64,000 nt of DNA from Gimibacter soli (GCF_028463845.1 NZ_CP116805.1:3468001-3532000); one strand, 5' to 3'; counted from the stretch's first letter, positions 9,098-19,101 are shown. A program made the numbers and translations. Notes: generated by a model from the sequence alone, not told the origin.

Positions 9098-9156
9098 TCG
9101 GAAGATCGCGGCGGCACCCCTCAATGCCGCCGCAACCGTTGGCTATGGAGAAGGCC

Positions 9157-10068
9157 TCAACGGCCTTCCATCGGGGCGGCTTCACCGCCACCGAGGCTAT
9201 AGACATAGAGGGCGAGCTGCTTGATGGTCGCATCGTCCAACCGGCCAGCCCATGCCGGCATCACGCCACGACGGGCATAAGCCACCGTCTCGTAGATCGC
9301 CGCGCGGTCGCCGCCATAAAGCCAGATGGCATCGGCAAGCTTCGGCGCGCCGAGATCATGGCTGCCGGCACCGCCTTCCATATGGCAAGCCGCACACTGC
9401 TCCTCATAGACGACCGCACCGCGTGCCACGCGGGCGGCATCTTCCGACTTACCCGACAGCGACAGGACATATTCGGTCACGTCCAGCACGCCGTCGCGGT
9501 CCAGAATACCGTCCGCGAGGAAGCGGGGCATGTCGCTGAGGCGGGTTTCAGGATCGGTTTCCGACCGGATGCCGTGCTGGATCGTGGTGTAGATGGCGTC
9601 GATAGTGCCGCCCCACAGCCAGTCATCGTCATTGAGGTTCGGGAAGCCCTTGAAACCCTGCGCGCCCGAGCCGTGACAGCCCGCGCAATTGTCGCCGAAG
9701 GCTGCCTTGCCACCCTGCAGGGCGAAGTCGTGCAGTTCGTCGCTCGCCGTGATGGCGGCGAAGTCGGCACTGCGGATTTCATCCACATATTTCGCCTGTT
9801 CGGCCTTCACGGCACCGATCTCGTCGGCAACCTCGGTACGCTGGGCATAGTCGGCCGTGCCTTTGACATAGGTCCAGCCGTCGCTCGACGGGAAGGGCCA
9901 CGACGGATACACAATCGTGTAGCCGATGGCGAAGAGGATGCAGGCGTAGAAGGTATAGAGCCACCATTTCGGCAAGGGATTGTTCAGTTCCTTGATGCCG
10001 TCCCACTCATGGCCCGTTGTCTCGACACCCGAAATCTCGTCGATGTCTTTTTCATGCTTGTCGCTCAT
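9157..10068 (-). CDS. ccoP: cbb3 oxidase diheme cytochrome c subunit CcoP/FixP
   Basis: A 303-residue membrane-anchored diheme cytochrome c that receives electrons from cytochrome c and passes them to CcoO/CcoN. It has one hydrophobic helix near residues 35-55 (WWLYTFYACILFAIGYTIVY) and two heme c sites, CAGCH and CAACH, each followed by the expected methionine-ligand region. Length and spacing match the family. The start at 10068 overlaps the ccoQ stop as ATGA. Confidence 0.96.
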   Translation of the reverse strand: MSDKHEKDIDEISGVETTGHEWDGIKELNNPLPKWWLYTFYACILFAIGYTIVYPSWPFPSSDGWTYVKGTADYAQRTEVADEIGAVKAEQAKYVDEIRSADFAAITASDELHDFALQGGKAAFGDNCAGCHGSGAQGFKGFPNLNDDDWLWGGTIDAIYTTIQHGIRSETDPETRLSDMPRFLADGILDRDGVLDVTEYVLSLSGKSEDAARVARGAVVYEEQCAACHMEGGAGSHDLGAPKLADAIWLYGGDRAAIYETVAYARRGVMPAWAGRLDDATIKQLALYVYSLGGGEAAPMEGR

Positions 10069-10256
10069 GACCGGTCTCCTTTGCCGCCAGTGGCAGCAGG
10101 CATGTCATCATCGTCGCGGAGCGGCGCGGACGCCGCCCGGTTGAACTTCGCGCTGTTGCCCGGCCAAAGGGCATAGAAAACCGCGACCACGAAGAGGGTA
10201 ACCAGAAGGATCAGCCCTCCCGTTTCCGCGAAATAGATGGCGTCTTGATAAGTCAT
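10065..10256 (-). CDS. ccoQ: cbb3 oxidase small subunit CcoQ/FixQ
   Basis: A 63-residue single-helix protein with membrane segment GLILLVTLFVVAVFYALWPG followed by a charged tail (SAKFNRAASAPLRDDDD). The FYALWPG...F pattern is typical of CcoQ, a non-catalytic subunit that stabilises the complex. It lies 12 bases after ccoO and overlaps ccoP by four bases. Confidence 0.92.
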   Translation of the reverse strand: MTYQDAIYFAETGGLILLVTLFVVAVFYALWPGNSAKFNRAASAPLRDDDDMPAATGGKGDRS

Positions 10257-10268
10257 CTAGGCCTCCCG

Positions 10269-11000
10269 TCAGCGCGCGTTCTCTTCGGCCTTGTACAGGT
10301 CGAAGTCGACAAGTGTGCCAAGCATCTGCAGGTAGGCGACAAGGGCATCAAGCTCTGTCGGGCTGCCCGGCTTGGCGTCGAAGTTGCGGATCTGCACCTT
10401 GTCGCCGTAGCGACCGACAAGGCCGTCGTATCCTTCCGAGAAGGGATCGAGCTGGGCTTCAAGGTCTTCCTTGCCAGCCTCGACCATTTCGTCCGAATAG
10501 GGCACGCCCACGGTCTGGTGCGCCTTCATCAGCGCTTCGACATGCTCGTATTTGAGCGGTGTGGAAGCGAGGAAGGGATAGCCCGGCATCACCGTTTCCG
10601 GCACCACGCTTGCGGGCGCTGTCATATGCAGGACATGCCATTCATCCGAATATTTGCCGCCAACACGGGCAAGATCAGGCCCCGTGCGTTTCGACCCCCA
10701 CTGGAAGGGATGGTCGTACATGCTTTCGGCCGCCAGACTATAGTGGCCGTAGCGTTCGACCTCGGCCCGAAGCGGGCGGACCATCTGGCTGTGGCAATTG
10801 TAGCAGCCCTCGCGGATATAGATTTCGCGCCCCATCAGCTCGAGCGGGGTATAGGGCCGCATGCCCTCCACCTTTTCGATCGTGCTTTTGATAAGGAACA
10901 GGGGAACGATCTCCACAAGGCCGCCGATCGCCACAACGATCAGGACAAGCACCAGCATGAGGATCGAGTTCTTCTCGATGGTTCCATGATTGAAGGCCAT
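10269..11000 (-). CDS. ccoO: cbb3 oxidase monoheme cytochrome c subunit CcoO/FixO
   Basis: A 243-residue subunit with an N-terminal membrane anchor (about residues 12-35) and one heme c site in [15 protein letters not shown]. The block [20 protein letters not shown] is characteristic of CcoO. It moves electrons from CcoP to the heme-copper subunit. It is the second gene of the operon, 13 bases after ccoN. Confidence 0.96.
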   Translation of the reverse strand: MAFNHGTIEKNSILMLVLVLIVVAIGGLVEIVPLFLIKSTIEKVEGMRPYTPLELMGREIYIREGCYNCHSQMVRPLRAEVERYGHYSLAAESMYDHPFQWGSKRTGPDLARVGGKYSDEWHVLHMTAPASVVPETVMPGYPFLASTPLKYEHVEALMKAHQTVGVPYSDEMVEAGKEDLEAQLDPFSEGYDGLVGRYGDKVQIRNFDAKPGSPTELDALVAYLQMLGTLVDFDLYKAEENAR

Positions 11001-11013
11001 GATGTGCGCCCTC

Positions 11014-12654
11014 CTATTCTGCGGCCGACAGGGCGGGTTCGATAACTTCCTCGCCCTTCCTGACGTCGCCCTTGATGGTCTTGTAGATGTTGAAGGCCAT
11101 GATCAGCGAACCGATCACGAAGAGGAGGCCGCCGCCGGCGCGGATCACATAATAGATGTGCATCTGCTCGACGCTCTCGACGAAGCTGTATTTCAGGAAG
11201 CCGAGGTTATCGTAGGCGCGCCACATCAGGCCCTGCATGATGCCGGCAACCCACATCGACGAGATGTAGAGAACGATACCGAGCGTCGAGACCCAGAAGT
11301 GCCATTCAACAAGGCGGGTGGAATAAAGCTGCTTGCGGCCCCAGCACCATTTGGCAAGGCAATAGATGGCGCCGAAGCTGACATAGGCCACCCAGCCGAG
11401 CGCACCCGAGTGCACGTGGCCGATTGTCCAGTCCGTATAGTGGCTGAGGCTGTTCACCGCCTTGATCGACATCAGCGGACCTTCGAAGGTGCTCATGCCG
11501 TAGAAGGCGATCGAGACAACCATCATGCGGACCACGGGGTCGGTACGCAGCTTGTCCCACGCACCCGACAGCGTCATCAGGCCGTTGATCATGCCGCCCC
11601 ACGAGGGCATCCACAGCATCACCGAGAAGACCATGCCAAGCGTCTGCGACCAGTCGGGCAGTGCCGTATAGTGCAGGTGGTGCGGGCCGGCCCAGATATA
11701 GAGGAAGATCAGCGCCCAGAAGTGGATGATCGACAGCCGGTAGCTATAGACCGGGCGACCGACCGCTTTCGGCACGAAATAATACATGATGGCAAGGAAG
11801 CCGGCGGTGAGGAAGAAGCCCACCGCATTGTGGCCGTACCACCACTGAATGAGCGCATCCTGCACGCCCGAGAAAACAGCAACCGAACGGCTCGAGAAGG
11901 GGCTGATCGGCACCGCCAGGTTGTTGCCGATATGCAGCATGGCGATGGTGACGATGAAGCCGAGATAGAACCAGTTGGCCACATAGATATGCGGCTCCTT
12001 GCGCTTCATCAGCGTGCCGAGGAAGACAACGAGATAGCAGACCCAGACGACGGTCAGCCACAGGTCCACGTGCCATTCGGGTTCGGCATATTCACGGCCC
12101 TGTGTCGCACCCATCAGGTACGAGGTCGCGGCCAGCACGATGAACAGCTGGTAGCCCCAGAAGACAAACCACGAAAGGCCGTTGCCGAAAAGGCTGGCAC
12201 GGCTTGTTTTCTGGACGACATAGAAGCTTGTCGCGATCAGCACGTTACCGCCGAAGGCAAAGATCACGGCACTGGTGTGCAGTGGCCGCAGGCGCCCGAA
12301 GTTCGTGAAGGACGTATCCAGATTGAGGGCCGGGAAGGCCAGCTGCAGGGCGATCACAAGCCCCACAACGAAGCCGACCACGCCCCAGAAGGTGGACGCA
12401 ATCACGCCCGCGCGGACAACCCGCTCGCGGTAGGCGCCTTCCGGCGTGTTAAGCGTATCGCTGCCGAGAAAGACCACGGCGCCCACGCAGAAGGCGGCAA
12501 AAAGAAGCGCATGCAGCTGCATTACGCTGTCCCAGGCCCCCGCCGAGACAACCACGCCGCCAAGCGCCAAGGCTGAAAAAAGAATGGTGAAAATCAGGGC
12601 CGAGGCTGTCTTGCCCCGCCCGGTTCCCACCTCGGTTGCTCCATCGCATCCCAT
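11014..12654 (-). CDS. ccoN: cbb3-type cytochrome c oxidase catalytic subunit CcoN/FixN
   Basis: A 546-residue catalytic subunit with about twelve helices and one heme b plus the b3-CuB centre. It reduces oxygen with high affinity under low oxygen. Conserved histidine blocks are [34 protein letters not shown], the HH pair in [14 protein letters not shown], and [12 protein letters not shown] at 12654 has GGGGA upstream. The first residues before KTASALIF are a little longer than usual, so a slightly later start is possible. It is the first gene of the operon behind an FNR/FixK box at 12750. Confidence 0.96.
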   Translation of the reverse strand: MGCDGATEVGTGRGKTASALIFTILFSALALGGVVVSAGAWDSVMQLHALLFAAFCVGAVVFLGSDTLNTPEGAYRERVVRAGVIASTFWGVVGFVVGLVIALQLAFPALNLDTSFTNFGRLRPLHTSAVIFAFGGNVLIATSFYVVQKTSRASLFGNGLSWFVFWGYQLFIVLAATSYLMGATQGREYAEPEWHVDLWLTVVWVCYLVVFLGTLMKRKEPHIYVANWFYLGFIVTIAMLHIGNNLAVPISPFSSRSVAVFSGVQDALIQWWYGHNAVGFFLTAGFLAIMYYFVPKAVGRPVYSYRLSIIHFWALIFLYIWAGPHHLHYTALPDWSQTLGMVFSVMLWMPSWGGMINGLMTLSGAWDKLRTDPVVRMMVVSIAFYGMSTFEGPLMSIKAVNSLSHYTDWTIGHVHSGALGWVAYVSFGAIYCLAKWCWGRKQLYSTRLVEWHFWVSTLGIVLYISSMWVAGIMQGLMWRAYDNLGFLKYSFVESVEQMHIYYVIRAGGGLLFVIGSLIMAFNIYKTIKGDVRKGEEVIEPALSAAE

Positions 12655-12749
12655 TGTTTGTCCCCTAGCTCAAGTGTGAAGGGCAGGCCGCACCCAACGG
12701 GGAGCAGCCTGTTGATGCTCCCTTGTCGCCTTATTTGCGCGACAGTCTA

Positions 12750-12763
12750 TTGATCAGGATCAA
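12750..12763 (-). promoter_or_regulatory. FNR/FixK-type binding box upstream of ccoN
   Basis: TTGATCAGGATCAA is a perfect TTGAT-N4-ATCAA inverted repeat, centred about 102 bases upstream of the ccoN ATG. This is the FNR/FixK/Anr consensus, the usual activator site of cbb3 operons. If it sits at -41.5, transcription would begin near 12715, leaving a 60-base leader. It predicts induction of the whole ccoNOQPGHIS operon at low oxygen. The regulator gene itself is not in this window. Confidence 0.88.
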
Positions 12764-12767
12764 ACTT

Positions 12768-12792
12768 TCTCTGCGGCAGGCTGTCGCAGAGA
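12768..12792 (-). terminator. Hairpin after the decarboxylase gene, possible terminator
   Basis: TCTCTGCG (12768-12775) pairs with CGCAGAGA (12785-12792) around a 9-base loop. It is followed in the minus direction by AAGTTT and then by the FNR box. It lies between the decarboxylase stop (12877) and the ccoN promoter, so it plausibly insulates the oxidase operon. The U-run is weak. Confidence 0.5.
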
Positions 12793-12876
12793 CGGAACGT
12801 CGCACCACATGTCGCACTTGGGAAAAAGTACAACGGATTGAAGAGGATGGAAATTGAAGGTTGTATGAAGGGGCGG

Positions 12877-14271
12877 TCAGCCGAGGCCAGCCGCCAGTTC
12901 CTTAACCCGCGCCCAAGCGGCCAGCACATCGTCCCGCGTGGTGCGGACGGCCCCGACCGAGATACGGATCACCGGGCGCCCCTTCACTTTGGTGCGGGTC
13001 AGATAGGTGAATCCGTCGTTATTCACGGCATCAAGCAGCGCTTCGGTGCGCGCGTCAGCGTCCTTGCCGGCAAGGCGGAAGGTGAGAAGCGCAAGGCTCG
13101 GGCCGGTCACCAGCTCAAAATCCTTGTCAGCCCTGATGAGCCCGGCAAGCTCCGCCGCCCAGGCCACATGGTTCCGCACCATCTGCGCGATGGCTTCGGT
13201 GCCGTAGCTGCGAAGCACGAACCACAGTTTGAGCGCCCGGTTGCGGCGCCCGAGCTGGATACCCCAGTCGCGGTAATCGGTGACGCCCTCGGTGGATTTC
13301 AGATACTCCGGCAAGATCGTCAGCGTGCGGATCAGGGTTTCCTTGTCGCGCACGAAATGGGCCGAACAATCGAAGCCGACCCCCATCCATTTGTGCGGGT
13401 TGAAGGCATAGCTGTCTGCGGCCTCGAGCCCGTCCATCAGATACCGGAATTCGGGCGCGATCATCGCCGTGCCCGCCCATGCGGCATCAACGTGATAATA
13501 GCAGCCATGCGCCCGCGCGATGATGCCGATGGCCTTTAAGGGGTCACACGCGCCAACGCCCGTGGTGCCCACACTTGCCACCACCATCGCCGGCTGGATA
13601 CCCGCCGCCTTGTCTTCATCAATCATCCGCGACAGGGCCGCCGGATGCATGGCGAAATTGTCGTCTGTCGGCACGATCCGAAGGCTCGCCTTGCCAAGGC
13701 CCGCCATCTTCACTGCCTTTTCAAGGCTCGAATGGGTTTCGGCAGAGGTATAGATGCCAAGCTTTGGCCCCTCATAGAGGCCCTCGGCATTGACCTTCCA
13801 GCCCGTCGCCCGCTCACGCGCGGCAAGCACTGCACAGAAAACGGCTGAGGAGGCGGTATCCTGAATGACGCCCTGCCAGCTCGCCGGCAGGTCCATCGCC
13901 TGTTTCAGCCAGTCCATCATCCGTTCTTCCAGCTCGGTCGCCGCCGGGCTCGTTTCCCAGATCATGGCATTCACGCTCATGGCTGCCGTCAGCATGTCAG
14001 CGAGGATCGAGGGCGGCGTCACGTTCGACGGGAAATAGGCCAGGAAGCGCGGATGCTGCCAGTGGGTCGAACCCGGCACAATGATATCCTTGAAATCCTC
14101 GAAGATGGCGCTGAAAGCCTCGCCTTCAGCCGGCACCTGCTTGCCGAGCTTCGCCGCAATTTCGCCGGGGGCAACCTGCGCCCGCACCGGATAATCGCGC
14201 ACACCTTCAAAATAGTCGGCGATCCAGTCAACAAGGGCATGGCCCTGACGTTTGAACTCTTCGGCGTCCAT
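12877..14271 (-). CDS. PLP-dependent aromatic-L-amino-acid decarboxylase family protein
   Basis: A 464-residue group II pyridoxal-phosphate decarboxylase (tryptophan/tyrosine/DOPA decarboxylase family) that would release CO2 from an aromatic amino acid to give an amine. Visible are an N-terminal segment with DWIADYFEGV, HWQHPRFLAYFP, ETSPAATELEERMMDWL, the substrate/PLP loop IQDTASSAVF, HVDAAWAGTA, and the PLP lysine in NPHKWMGVGFDCS. I choose ATG 14271 (MDAEEF), preceded by a strong GGGGAGGG site; an upstream frame to 14316 exists but lacks such a site. It is divergent from rimO. Exact substrate preference cannot be read from sequence. Confidence 0.88.
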   Translation of the reverse strand: MDAEEFKRQGHALVDWIADYFEGVRDYPVRAQVAPGEIAAKLGKQVPAEGEAFSAIFEDFKDIIVPGSTHWQHPRFLAYFPSNVTPPSILADMLTAAMSVNAMIWETSPAATELEERMMDWLKQAMDLPASWQGVIQDTASSAVFCAVLAARERATGWKVNAEGLYEGPKLGIYTSAETHSSLEKAVKMAGLGKASLRIVPTDDNFAMHPAALSRMIDEDKAAGIQPAMVVASVGTTGVGACDPLKAIGIIARAHGCYYHVDAAWAGTAMIAPEFRYLMDGLEAADSYAFNPHKWMGVGFDCSAHFVRDKETLIRTLTILPEYLKSTEGVTDYRDWGIQLGRRNRALKLWFVLRSYGTEAIAQMVRNHVAWAAELAGLIRADKDFELVTGPSLALLTFRLAGKDADARTEALLDAVNNDGFTYLTRTKVKGRPVIRISVGAVRTTRDDVLAAWARVKELAAGLG

Positions 14272-14378
14272 CACGCCCTCCCCCTTAACCGCTTTCTCAC
14301 ACATTTCTGCTAGCACTGGCGCGGCCCGGCGCTTTCGGTTATAAGCCGCGCGCCTGACCGTAGAATAGAAAGCACACG

Positions 14379-15722
14379 ATGAACAAGCCTTCCAAAGTGG
14401 GTTTCGTTTCCCTTGGCTGTCCCAAAGCCCTTGTCGACAGCGAGCGCATCCTGACGCAGCTTCGCTCCGAGGGCTATGAGATTGCCGCCGACTATGACGG
14501 GGCCGATGTGGTGGTCGTCAACACCTGCGGCTTTATCGACAGCGCCAAGGAAGAAAGCCTTTCAGCGATCCGCGAGGCGATGGAAGAAAACGGCCGGGTG
14601 ATCGTCACCGGTTGCCTCGGCCCCGAGGAAGAGAAAATCCGCGAAGTGGCGCCGGGTGTGCTCGCCGTTACCGGCCCGCACCAGTATGAGGCCGTGGTCA
14701 ACGAGGTGCACAAGGCCGCCCCGCAGCCGCACGACCCCTTCACCCATCTGGTGCCGCCGCAAGGCCTGCGCCTGACGCCGCGCCACTATGCCTATCTGAA
14801 GATTTCGGAAGGCTGCAATCACCGCTGCAAATTCTGCATCATCCCGTCTTTCCGCGGTGACCTTGTATCGCGCCCGGTGCGCGCGGTGCTGCGCGAAGCC
14901 GAAAAGCTGGTGGAAGCGGGCGTGCAGGAAATCCTCGTCATCAGCCAGGACACCTCGGCTTACGGCGTCGACAAGAAGCACGCTGCCGAAAAGTGGAAAG
15001 ACAAGGACGTCCGCGCCCACATGACCGACCTTTGCGCCGCGCTTGGCGAAATGGATGTCTGGGTGCGCCTCCATTATGTGTATCCTTATCCGCATGTGGA
15101 TGACGTGATCCCGCTGATGGCGGAGGGCAAGATCCTGCCGTATCTGGATATCCCCTTCCAACACGCCTCCCCGAAGGTGCTGAAGGCCATGAAGCGCCCG
15201 GCGAACGAGCAGAAGGTGCTGGAGCGTATCCACAAGTGGCGCGATATCTGCCCCGAGATCGTCATCCGCTCCACCTTCATCGTCGGCTTCCCCGGCGAAA
15301 CCGAAGAAGACTTCCAGTATCTTCTGGACTGGCTGAAAGAAGCCCGGCTCGACCGCGTGGGTTGCTTCAAATATGAGCCCGTTGAAGGGGCAGCCGCCAA
15401 CGAGCTGCCGGATCAGGTGCCCGAGGAAGTGAAACAGGACCGCTGGAACCGCTTCATGGAAGTGGCGCAGGCGATTTCCGCTGAAAAGCTGCAGGAACGC
15501 GTCGGCCTTGAAATGGCTGTACTGATCGATGATGTGGACGAGGACGGCGCCGTTGGCCGCACCTATGCGGACGCGCCGGAAATCGACGGCAAGGTCTATC
15601 TGCCGAGCGCGACCGACCTCATTCCTGGGACCATGGTGATGGCCTATATCACCGAAGCAACCGACTATGACCTGATCGGTGAAGTTGTATTCGACGACGA
15701 AGATGAAGATGACGACTGGTAA
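14379..15722 (+). CDS. rimO: Ribosomal protein uS12 methylthiotransferase RimO
   Basis: A 447-residue radical SAM methylthiotransferase that modifies a conserved aspartate of ribosomal protein S12. Domains: N-terminal MTTase domain ([15 protein letters not shown] at residues 8-22), radical SAM domain with [17 protein letters not shown], the RimO-type [11 protein letters not shown], and a C-terminal TRAM domain ending in a run of acidic residues. The [13 protein letters not shown] and [10 protein letters not shown] signatures separate it from MiaB and MtaB. It is divergent from the decarboxylase and stands apart from downstream genes. Confidence 0.96.
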   Translation: MNKPSKVGFVSLGCPKALVDSERILTQLRSEGYEIAADYDGADVVVVNTCGFIDSAKEESLSAIREAMEENGRVIVTGCLGPEEEKIREVAPGVLAVTGPHQYEAVVNEVHKAAPQPHDPFTHLVPPQGLRLTPRHYAYLKISEGCNHRCKFCIIPSFRGDLVSRPVRAVLREAEKLVEAGVQEILVISQDTSAYGVDKKHAAEKWKDKDVRAHMTDLCAALGEMDVWVRLHYVYPYPHVDDVIPLMAEGKILPYLDIPFQHASPKVLKAMKRPANEQKVLERIHKWRDICPEIVIRSTFIVGFPGETEEDFQYLLDWLKEARLDRVGCFKYEPVEGAAANELPDQVPEEVKQDRWNRFMEVAQAISAEKLQERVGLEMAVLIDDVDEDGAVGRTYADAPEIDGKVYLPSATDLIPGTMVMAYITEATDYDLIGEVVFDDEDEDDDW

Positions 15723-15812
15723 ACTTTAAGCCATTGATTCTTCGAACGGTTGACAGTCGCATGCCCGGCGCGTTCTAGTATGGTCGGGGTAGGTAATCAG
15801 GCAGGCAGTATT

Positions 15813-16637
15813 GTGGCACGCAAGCGTCGCCCTATCTTGGCAGCATCCGGGCTCGGCCTTGTGGCCCTGCTCGCCGCACCGGTGATTGCGGATGACAGCG
15901 CCTGCACGCCCATGACCATAGCCGTGCCCGAAGCACTGGCCGCGTCCCCCCTCAATTCGGTGATCGAACGCGCCTACGGGACTGCGGGAATCGCTGCCGA
16001 ATTCCGCATATTGCCCAACCGGCGCACCGCCGCGAGCCAATCGGTCGCGGAAGTTGACGCGATCCTCGTTTCCGCCGAGCCACGCATCGAGGACGCAGCC
16101 AATTTCCTGCCCGTGCCGGTGCCTGTGGCGCGGGTCACCTATTATCTCGCGAGCTATTCGCTTGGGCCTGATGATGTGAAAACGCTTGGTGACATCACCC
16201 GCTACCGGCTGGTGCTACCCTCTGGCTTCACCCATCTCGCCAACCTTCTGGGGCACCGACGCTGGGTCGAAATGGGCAATTATGACGCCATCCTGAAACT
16301 GCTGACGCACGAGCGCGCCAACCTTGCCCTCGGCACCCTCAGCTTCGCGCGATATGCGGAAGCCCGGAATATGGGGCTCAATATCTTCCCCGCCCCCATC
16401 ACGCCGCGCCTCGGCTATCACATGGTTCGCCCGGCATGCGGCGATGCCTTTGCAAAGCTCCGTACCGTCCTTCGCGCCCTTGTCGAAAGCGGCGAGATGG
16501 CCGCGATGTATGACGCACAGAAGGCGCCTGAATCCGCCATCACGCCTGACATGCTGGACGCGCTTGGCCCCACCGGAGGGCTGGAGCCCGGCCTTGCAGC
16601 CGAGACCGAAAAAATACAGCTCTCGCCAACACCCTAA
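15813..16637 (+). CDS. Periplasmic substrate-binding-like protein, paralog 1
   Basis: About 274 residues from the GTG at 15813, which yields a normal signal peptide (MARKRRPILAASG..., cleavage near APVIA-DD). A frame open back to 15750 would put non-signal-like residues first. A promoter-like TTGACA at 15751 with a TAGTAT-like -10 near 15777 (long spacer) would leave a short leader before this GTG. The fold resembles periplasmic solute-binding proteins of the SBP_bac_3 type: MTIAVPEALAASPLNSVIERAYGTAG, then LPNRR and a late hinge. The C-terminal APESAITPDMLDALGPTGG matches the next gene (APNAAITMDDLDMLGPSGG), so the two are tandem paralogs. No permease is next to them and the ligand is unknown. 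Confidence 0.65.
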   Translation: MARKRRPILAASGLGLVALLAAPVIADDSACTPMTIAVPEALAASPLNSVIERAYGTAGIAAEFRILPNRRTAASQSVAEVDAILVSAEPRIEDAANFLPVPVPVARVTYYLASYSLGPDDVKTLGDITRYRLVLPSGFTHLANLLGHRRWVEMGNYDAILKLLTHERANLALGTLSFARYAEARNMGLNIFPAPITPRLGYHMVRPACGDAFAKLRTVLRALVESGEMAAMYDAQKAPESAITPDMLDALGPTGGLEPGLAAETEKIQLSPTP

Positions 16638-16748
16638 AAACCGCAATCGCGCCCATCCTACAAGCTCTTGATTTTCATACGAATCTCATGAGAGGATCGC
16701 GGTGAGATATTCGCTGTTCGTCAATAACGACAGAAAAGACACTCAAGC

Positions 16749-17558
16749 ATGCGCTTTTGCGGGATTGCAGTTTCCTTGGCGTTTGCAATCTTCTCGACCG
16801 GGGCAACCTTGCCCGTCGTCGCGGAGCAGCCTGTCATTCGCCTGGCCGTATCCCAACTGACAAATGATGCACCTGTCATCCGCGTCCTTGACCGCGCTTA
16901 CGAGAAACTCGGGATCAAGCTGGAAATTACCAGCCTGCCCCGGAAGCGCGGGCCCGTACTGGCAAACGAAGGCCTATACGACGGGCTGCCGGTTGCCCTG
17001 GGCATGGGGGCGGTGGCCTTTGAAAACCTGATGCCGGTGCCCACCCCCTTATGCAAAATCGGCTTCACTCTATATTCGAAGCAGCCTTTGCCGATAACGC
17101 AGCCGACCCTTGCAGACCTGAGGGGATTTGACATCGGCACCATCCGGGGTGTCCGGCTTCTTGAACTGCGGTTGGAAGGCCTGAACCTGATCGAAGCCCC
17201 GACTTTTGACCATCTGTTCGGACTGTTGAAGCGGGACCGGGTTGACGTTGTGGTGTCGCCGTCCGACTTGCAGATTCTGGAACAGCATGTCCCCGGTAGC
17301 TTCACGAGCCAGCCGGCACCACTGAAGCCCGCCTTCTGCTATCATGTCCTGCACAAGGCTCATGAAGCCTTGTTACCCAAAGTGGCGGAAAGCCTGCGCG
17401 AGATGATCCGGTCCGGCGAACTGGCGGCAATCTACACGGCAGTCGATGCTCCGAATGCGGCGATCACCATGGATGATCTTGACATGCTCGGGCCGTCCGG
17501 CGGCCTTGACCAGATCAGGGAAGACTGGCGCACCGAAAACGATACGCCAGACGATTGA
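16749..17558 (+). CDS. Periplasmic substrate-binding-like protein, paralog 2
   Basis: A 269-residue exported protein with signal peptide residues 1-25 (ending VVAEQ). The core VIRLAVSQLTNDAPVIRV, LDRAYEKLGIKLEI and NEGLYDGLPVALG follows the ligand-binding pattern of bacterial extracellular solute-binding family 3 and sensor-associated binding proteins. It shares the C-terminal motif and overall length with the protein encoded 111 bases upstream; identity elsewhere looks modest, so the duplication is old. It has no cognate ABC transporter here, so a role in sensing or cell-envelope chemistry is as likely as transport. It converges with the sugar dehydrogenase gene (3-base gap). Confidence 0.65.
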   Translation: MRFCGIAVSLAFAIFSTGATLPVVAEQPVIRLAVSQLTNDAPVIRVLDRAYEKLGIKLEITSLPRKRGPVLANEGLYDGLPVALGMGAVAFENLMPVPTPLCKIGFTLYSKQPLPITQPTLADLRGFDIGTIRGVRLLELRLEGLNLIEAPTFDHLFGLLKRDRVDVVVSPSDLQILEQHVPGSFTSQPAPLKPAFCYHVLHKAHEALLPKVAESLREMIRSGELAAIYTAVDAPNAAITMDDLDMLGPSGGLDQIREDWRTENDTPDD

Positions 17559-17561
17559 TGA

Positions 17562-19052
17562 TCAGCCCGCGTCCTTGAGCAGATAGATCGCCAGCGCCTC
17601 GCGCTCGGCATCCGTCAGCTCAAAAGTCGGCATGGGGCCCGGCGGGTTGGCGAGAAGCGCCTTGAGGCCGGCGATATCGAACCGCGCTTTCAGATCCTTC
17701 AGTTCCTTCACGGCAACACCTTCAGGCGCTGCTTCTGGCACATGGCAGGAGGCGCAATCATTACCGATGAACAGGAGCCTGCCAAGGCCGGCGCGTTCCT
17801 CAAGCCGGGCGGGATCGATACCGGCCAGCGGGTCGGCTGCATCCGCCGCCGCGCGGTCCATGCTGCCGGCCTTCATGCCGCCCCAGGTGACGCGGTAAAT
17901 GGTGCCGGAATAATCGTCCGACACATAGATGGCGCCGTCTGGCCCCTGCACCACATCGACCGGGCGACCGATGACGTCTTCGTTCTTTTCAAAGCCGGTC
18001 AGGAAATCGCGTTCGGTGACCTTGCCGTCTACGCCCCAATGCAGGCTGACGACCTTGTAGCCAACGAGGACCGAGCTGTTCCACGAACCATGCTCGGCGA
18101 CAAGGGCGGCGCCTTCATAGCCCGCAGGCTCCTGCCCCGGCGTCAGGAAACGCATGCCAAGCGGCGCGCGGTGGCCGCCGAAGCCATGAACCGGTGCGAT
18201 CGAGCGGGCAACATCCGCCTCATGCCCCTTGCCCATGTCGGGGTCGATTTCCTTGTTGTTGTTGGCAAACGGCCAGCCATAGAAACCGCCATCGACAACC
18301 TCGTTCAGCTCGCAGTCCGGATAAGTGTCGCCGAGCAGGTCGCGGCCATTGTCGGTTGCGAACAGCTTGCCGGTTTCCGGCTGCCAGTCGAACCCGACCG
18401 AATTCCGGAGCCCCGTTGCATAGGTGCGCGCCTCCGAACCATCGCGGTTCATGACGATCATCTCGGCGCGGTAAAGCTCGGTCTCGATACACACATTGCA
18501 GGTGGACCCCACCGTCACATAGATGCGCCCGTCGGGGCCGATGCCCAGCGTGCGGGTGCGGTGATTGCCGTCCTCGGGCATGCCGGTGAAGATGGTTTCC
18601 ATCTCGCCCATCGTGCGGGTTGCGGCGTCAAACGGCGCGCGGCTCACCTGCGTTTCTTCGGCGATATAAAGATACTGGTCATCCAGATCGATGCCCGATG
18701 GCAGATCGAGCCCGCCCGCCAGCTGCGTGCGGCCATCGGCGCGGCCATCGCCGTCCTTGTCGGCATGCAGCAGCACGACCTTGCCGTCGCGGTGCGTGGC
18801 AACGATCATGTCGCCCGCTGCGGTGAAGCGCATCATGCGCGCTTTTTCAACGCCGTCCGCATAGATGCCGATCTCGAACCCTTCGGGCACCTGCAGGCGG
18901 TTGCTGGCGGTATTCGCATCAACCGCCTTGGCTTCCTTGCCCGTCAGGAAATCAAGGAAAGGCCCGTTGATCGTCGGCGCCATCCACCAGACACCGGCAA
19001 CAGCCGCACCAACAACGGCACCAAGGCCGATAATCCATTTCTTTTTCGACAT
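17562..19052 (-). CDS. PQQ-type sugar (sorbosone-like) dehydrogenase with C-terminal cytochrome c domain
   Basis: A 496-residue protein with an N-terminal signal anchor (residues 5-25), a six-bladed propeller of the soluble glucose/sorbosone dehydrogenase family and a C-terminal heme c domain with CASCH. Propeller marks include LPSGIDLDDQYLYIAE, RIYVTVGSTCNVC, ATGLRNSVGFDW, FATDNGRDLLGD, LNEVVDGGFYGWP and AEHGSWNSS. Such enzymes oxidise aldoses or alcohols in the periplasm and pass electrons to cytochrome c. ATG 19052 has GGGGGA upstream. It follows btuF by 49 bases on the same strand, so it may sit at the end of the B12 operon. PQQ dependence is inferred from family. Confidence 0.82.
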   Translation of the reverse strand: MSKKKWIIGLGAVVGAAVAGVWWMAPTINGPFLDFLTGKEAKAVDANTASNRLQVPEGFEIGIYADGVEKARMMRFTAAGDMIVATHRDGKVVLLHADKDGDGRADGRTQLAGGLDLPSGIDLDDQYLYIAEETQVSRAPFDAATRTMGEMETIFTGMPEDGNHRTRTLGIGPDGRIYVTVGSTCNVCIETELYRAEMIVMNRDGSEARTYATGLRNSVGFDWQPETGKLFATDNGRDLLGDTYPDCELNEVVDGGFYGWPFANNNKEIDPDMGKGHEADVARSIAPVHGFGGHRAPLGMRFLTPGQEPAGYEGAALVAEHGSWNSSVLVGYKVVSLHWGVDGKVTERDFLTGFEKNEDVIGRPVDVVQGPDGAIYVSDDYSGTIYRVTWGGMKAGSMDRAAADAADPLAGIDPARLEERAGLGRLLFIGNDCASCHVPEAAPEGVAVKELKDLKARFDIAGLKALLANPPGPMPTFELTDAEREALAIYLLKDAG

Positions 19053-19101
19053 ATCTTTTCCCCCGGCGAATCGTGGGGGCGAGACTATCGCCGTGGGGCC
19101 C

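Noticed and set aside
7783-10176. A 797-codon open frame on the plus strand across ccoG, ccoP and ccoQ
   Set aside because: It is antisense to strongly supported cbb3 genes, is rich in His/Arg/Gly with no family features, and is a by-product of high GC at codon position three.
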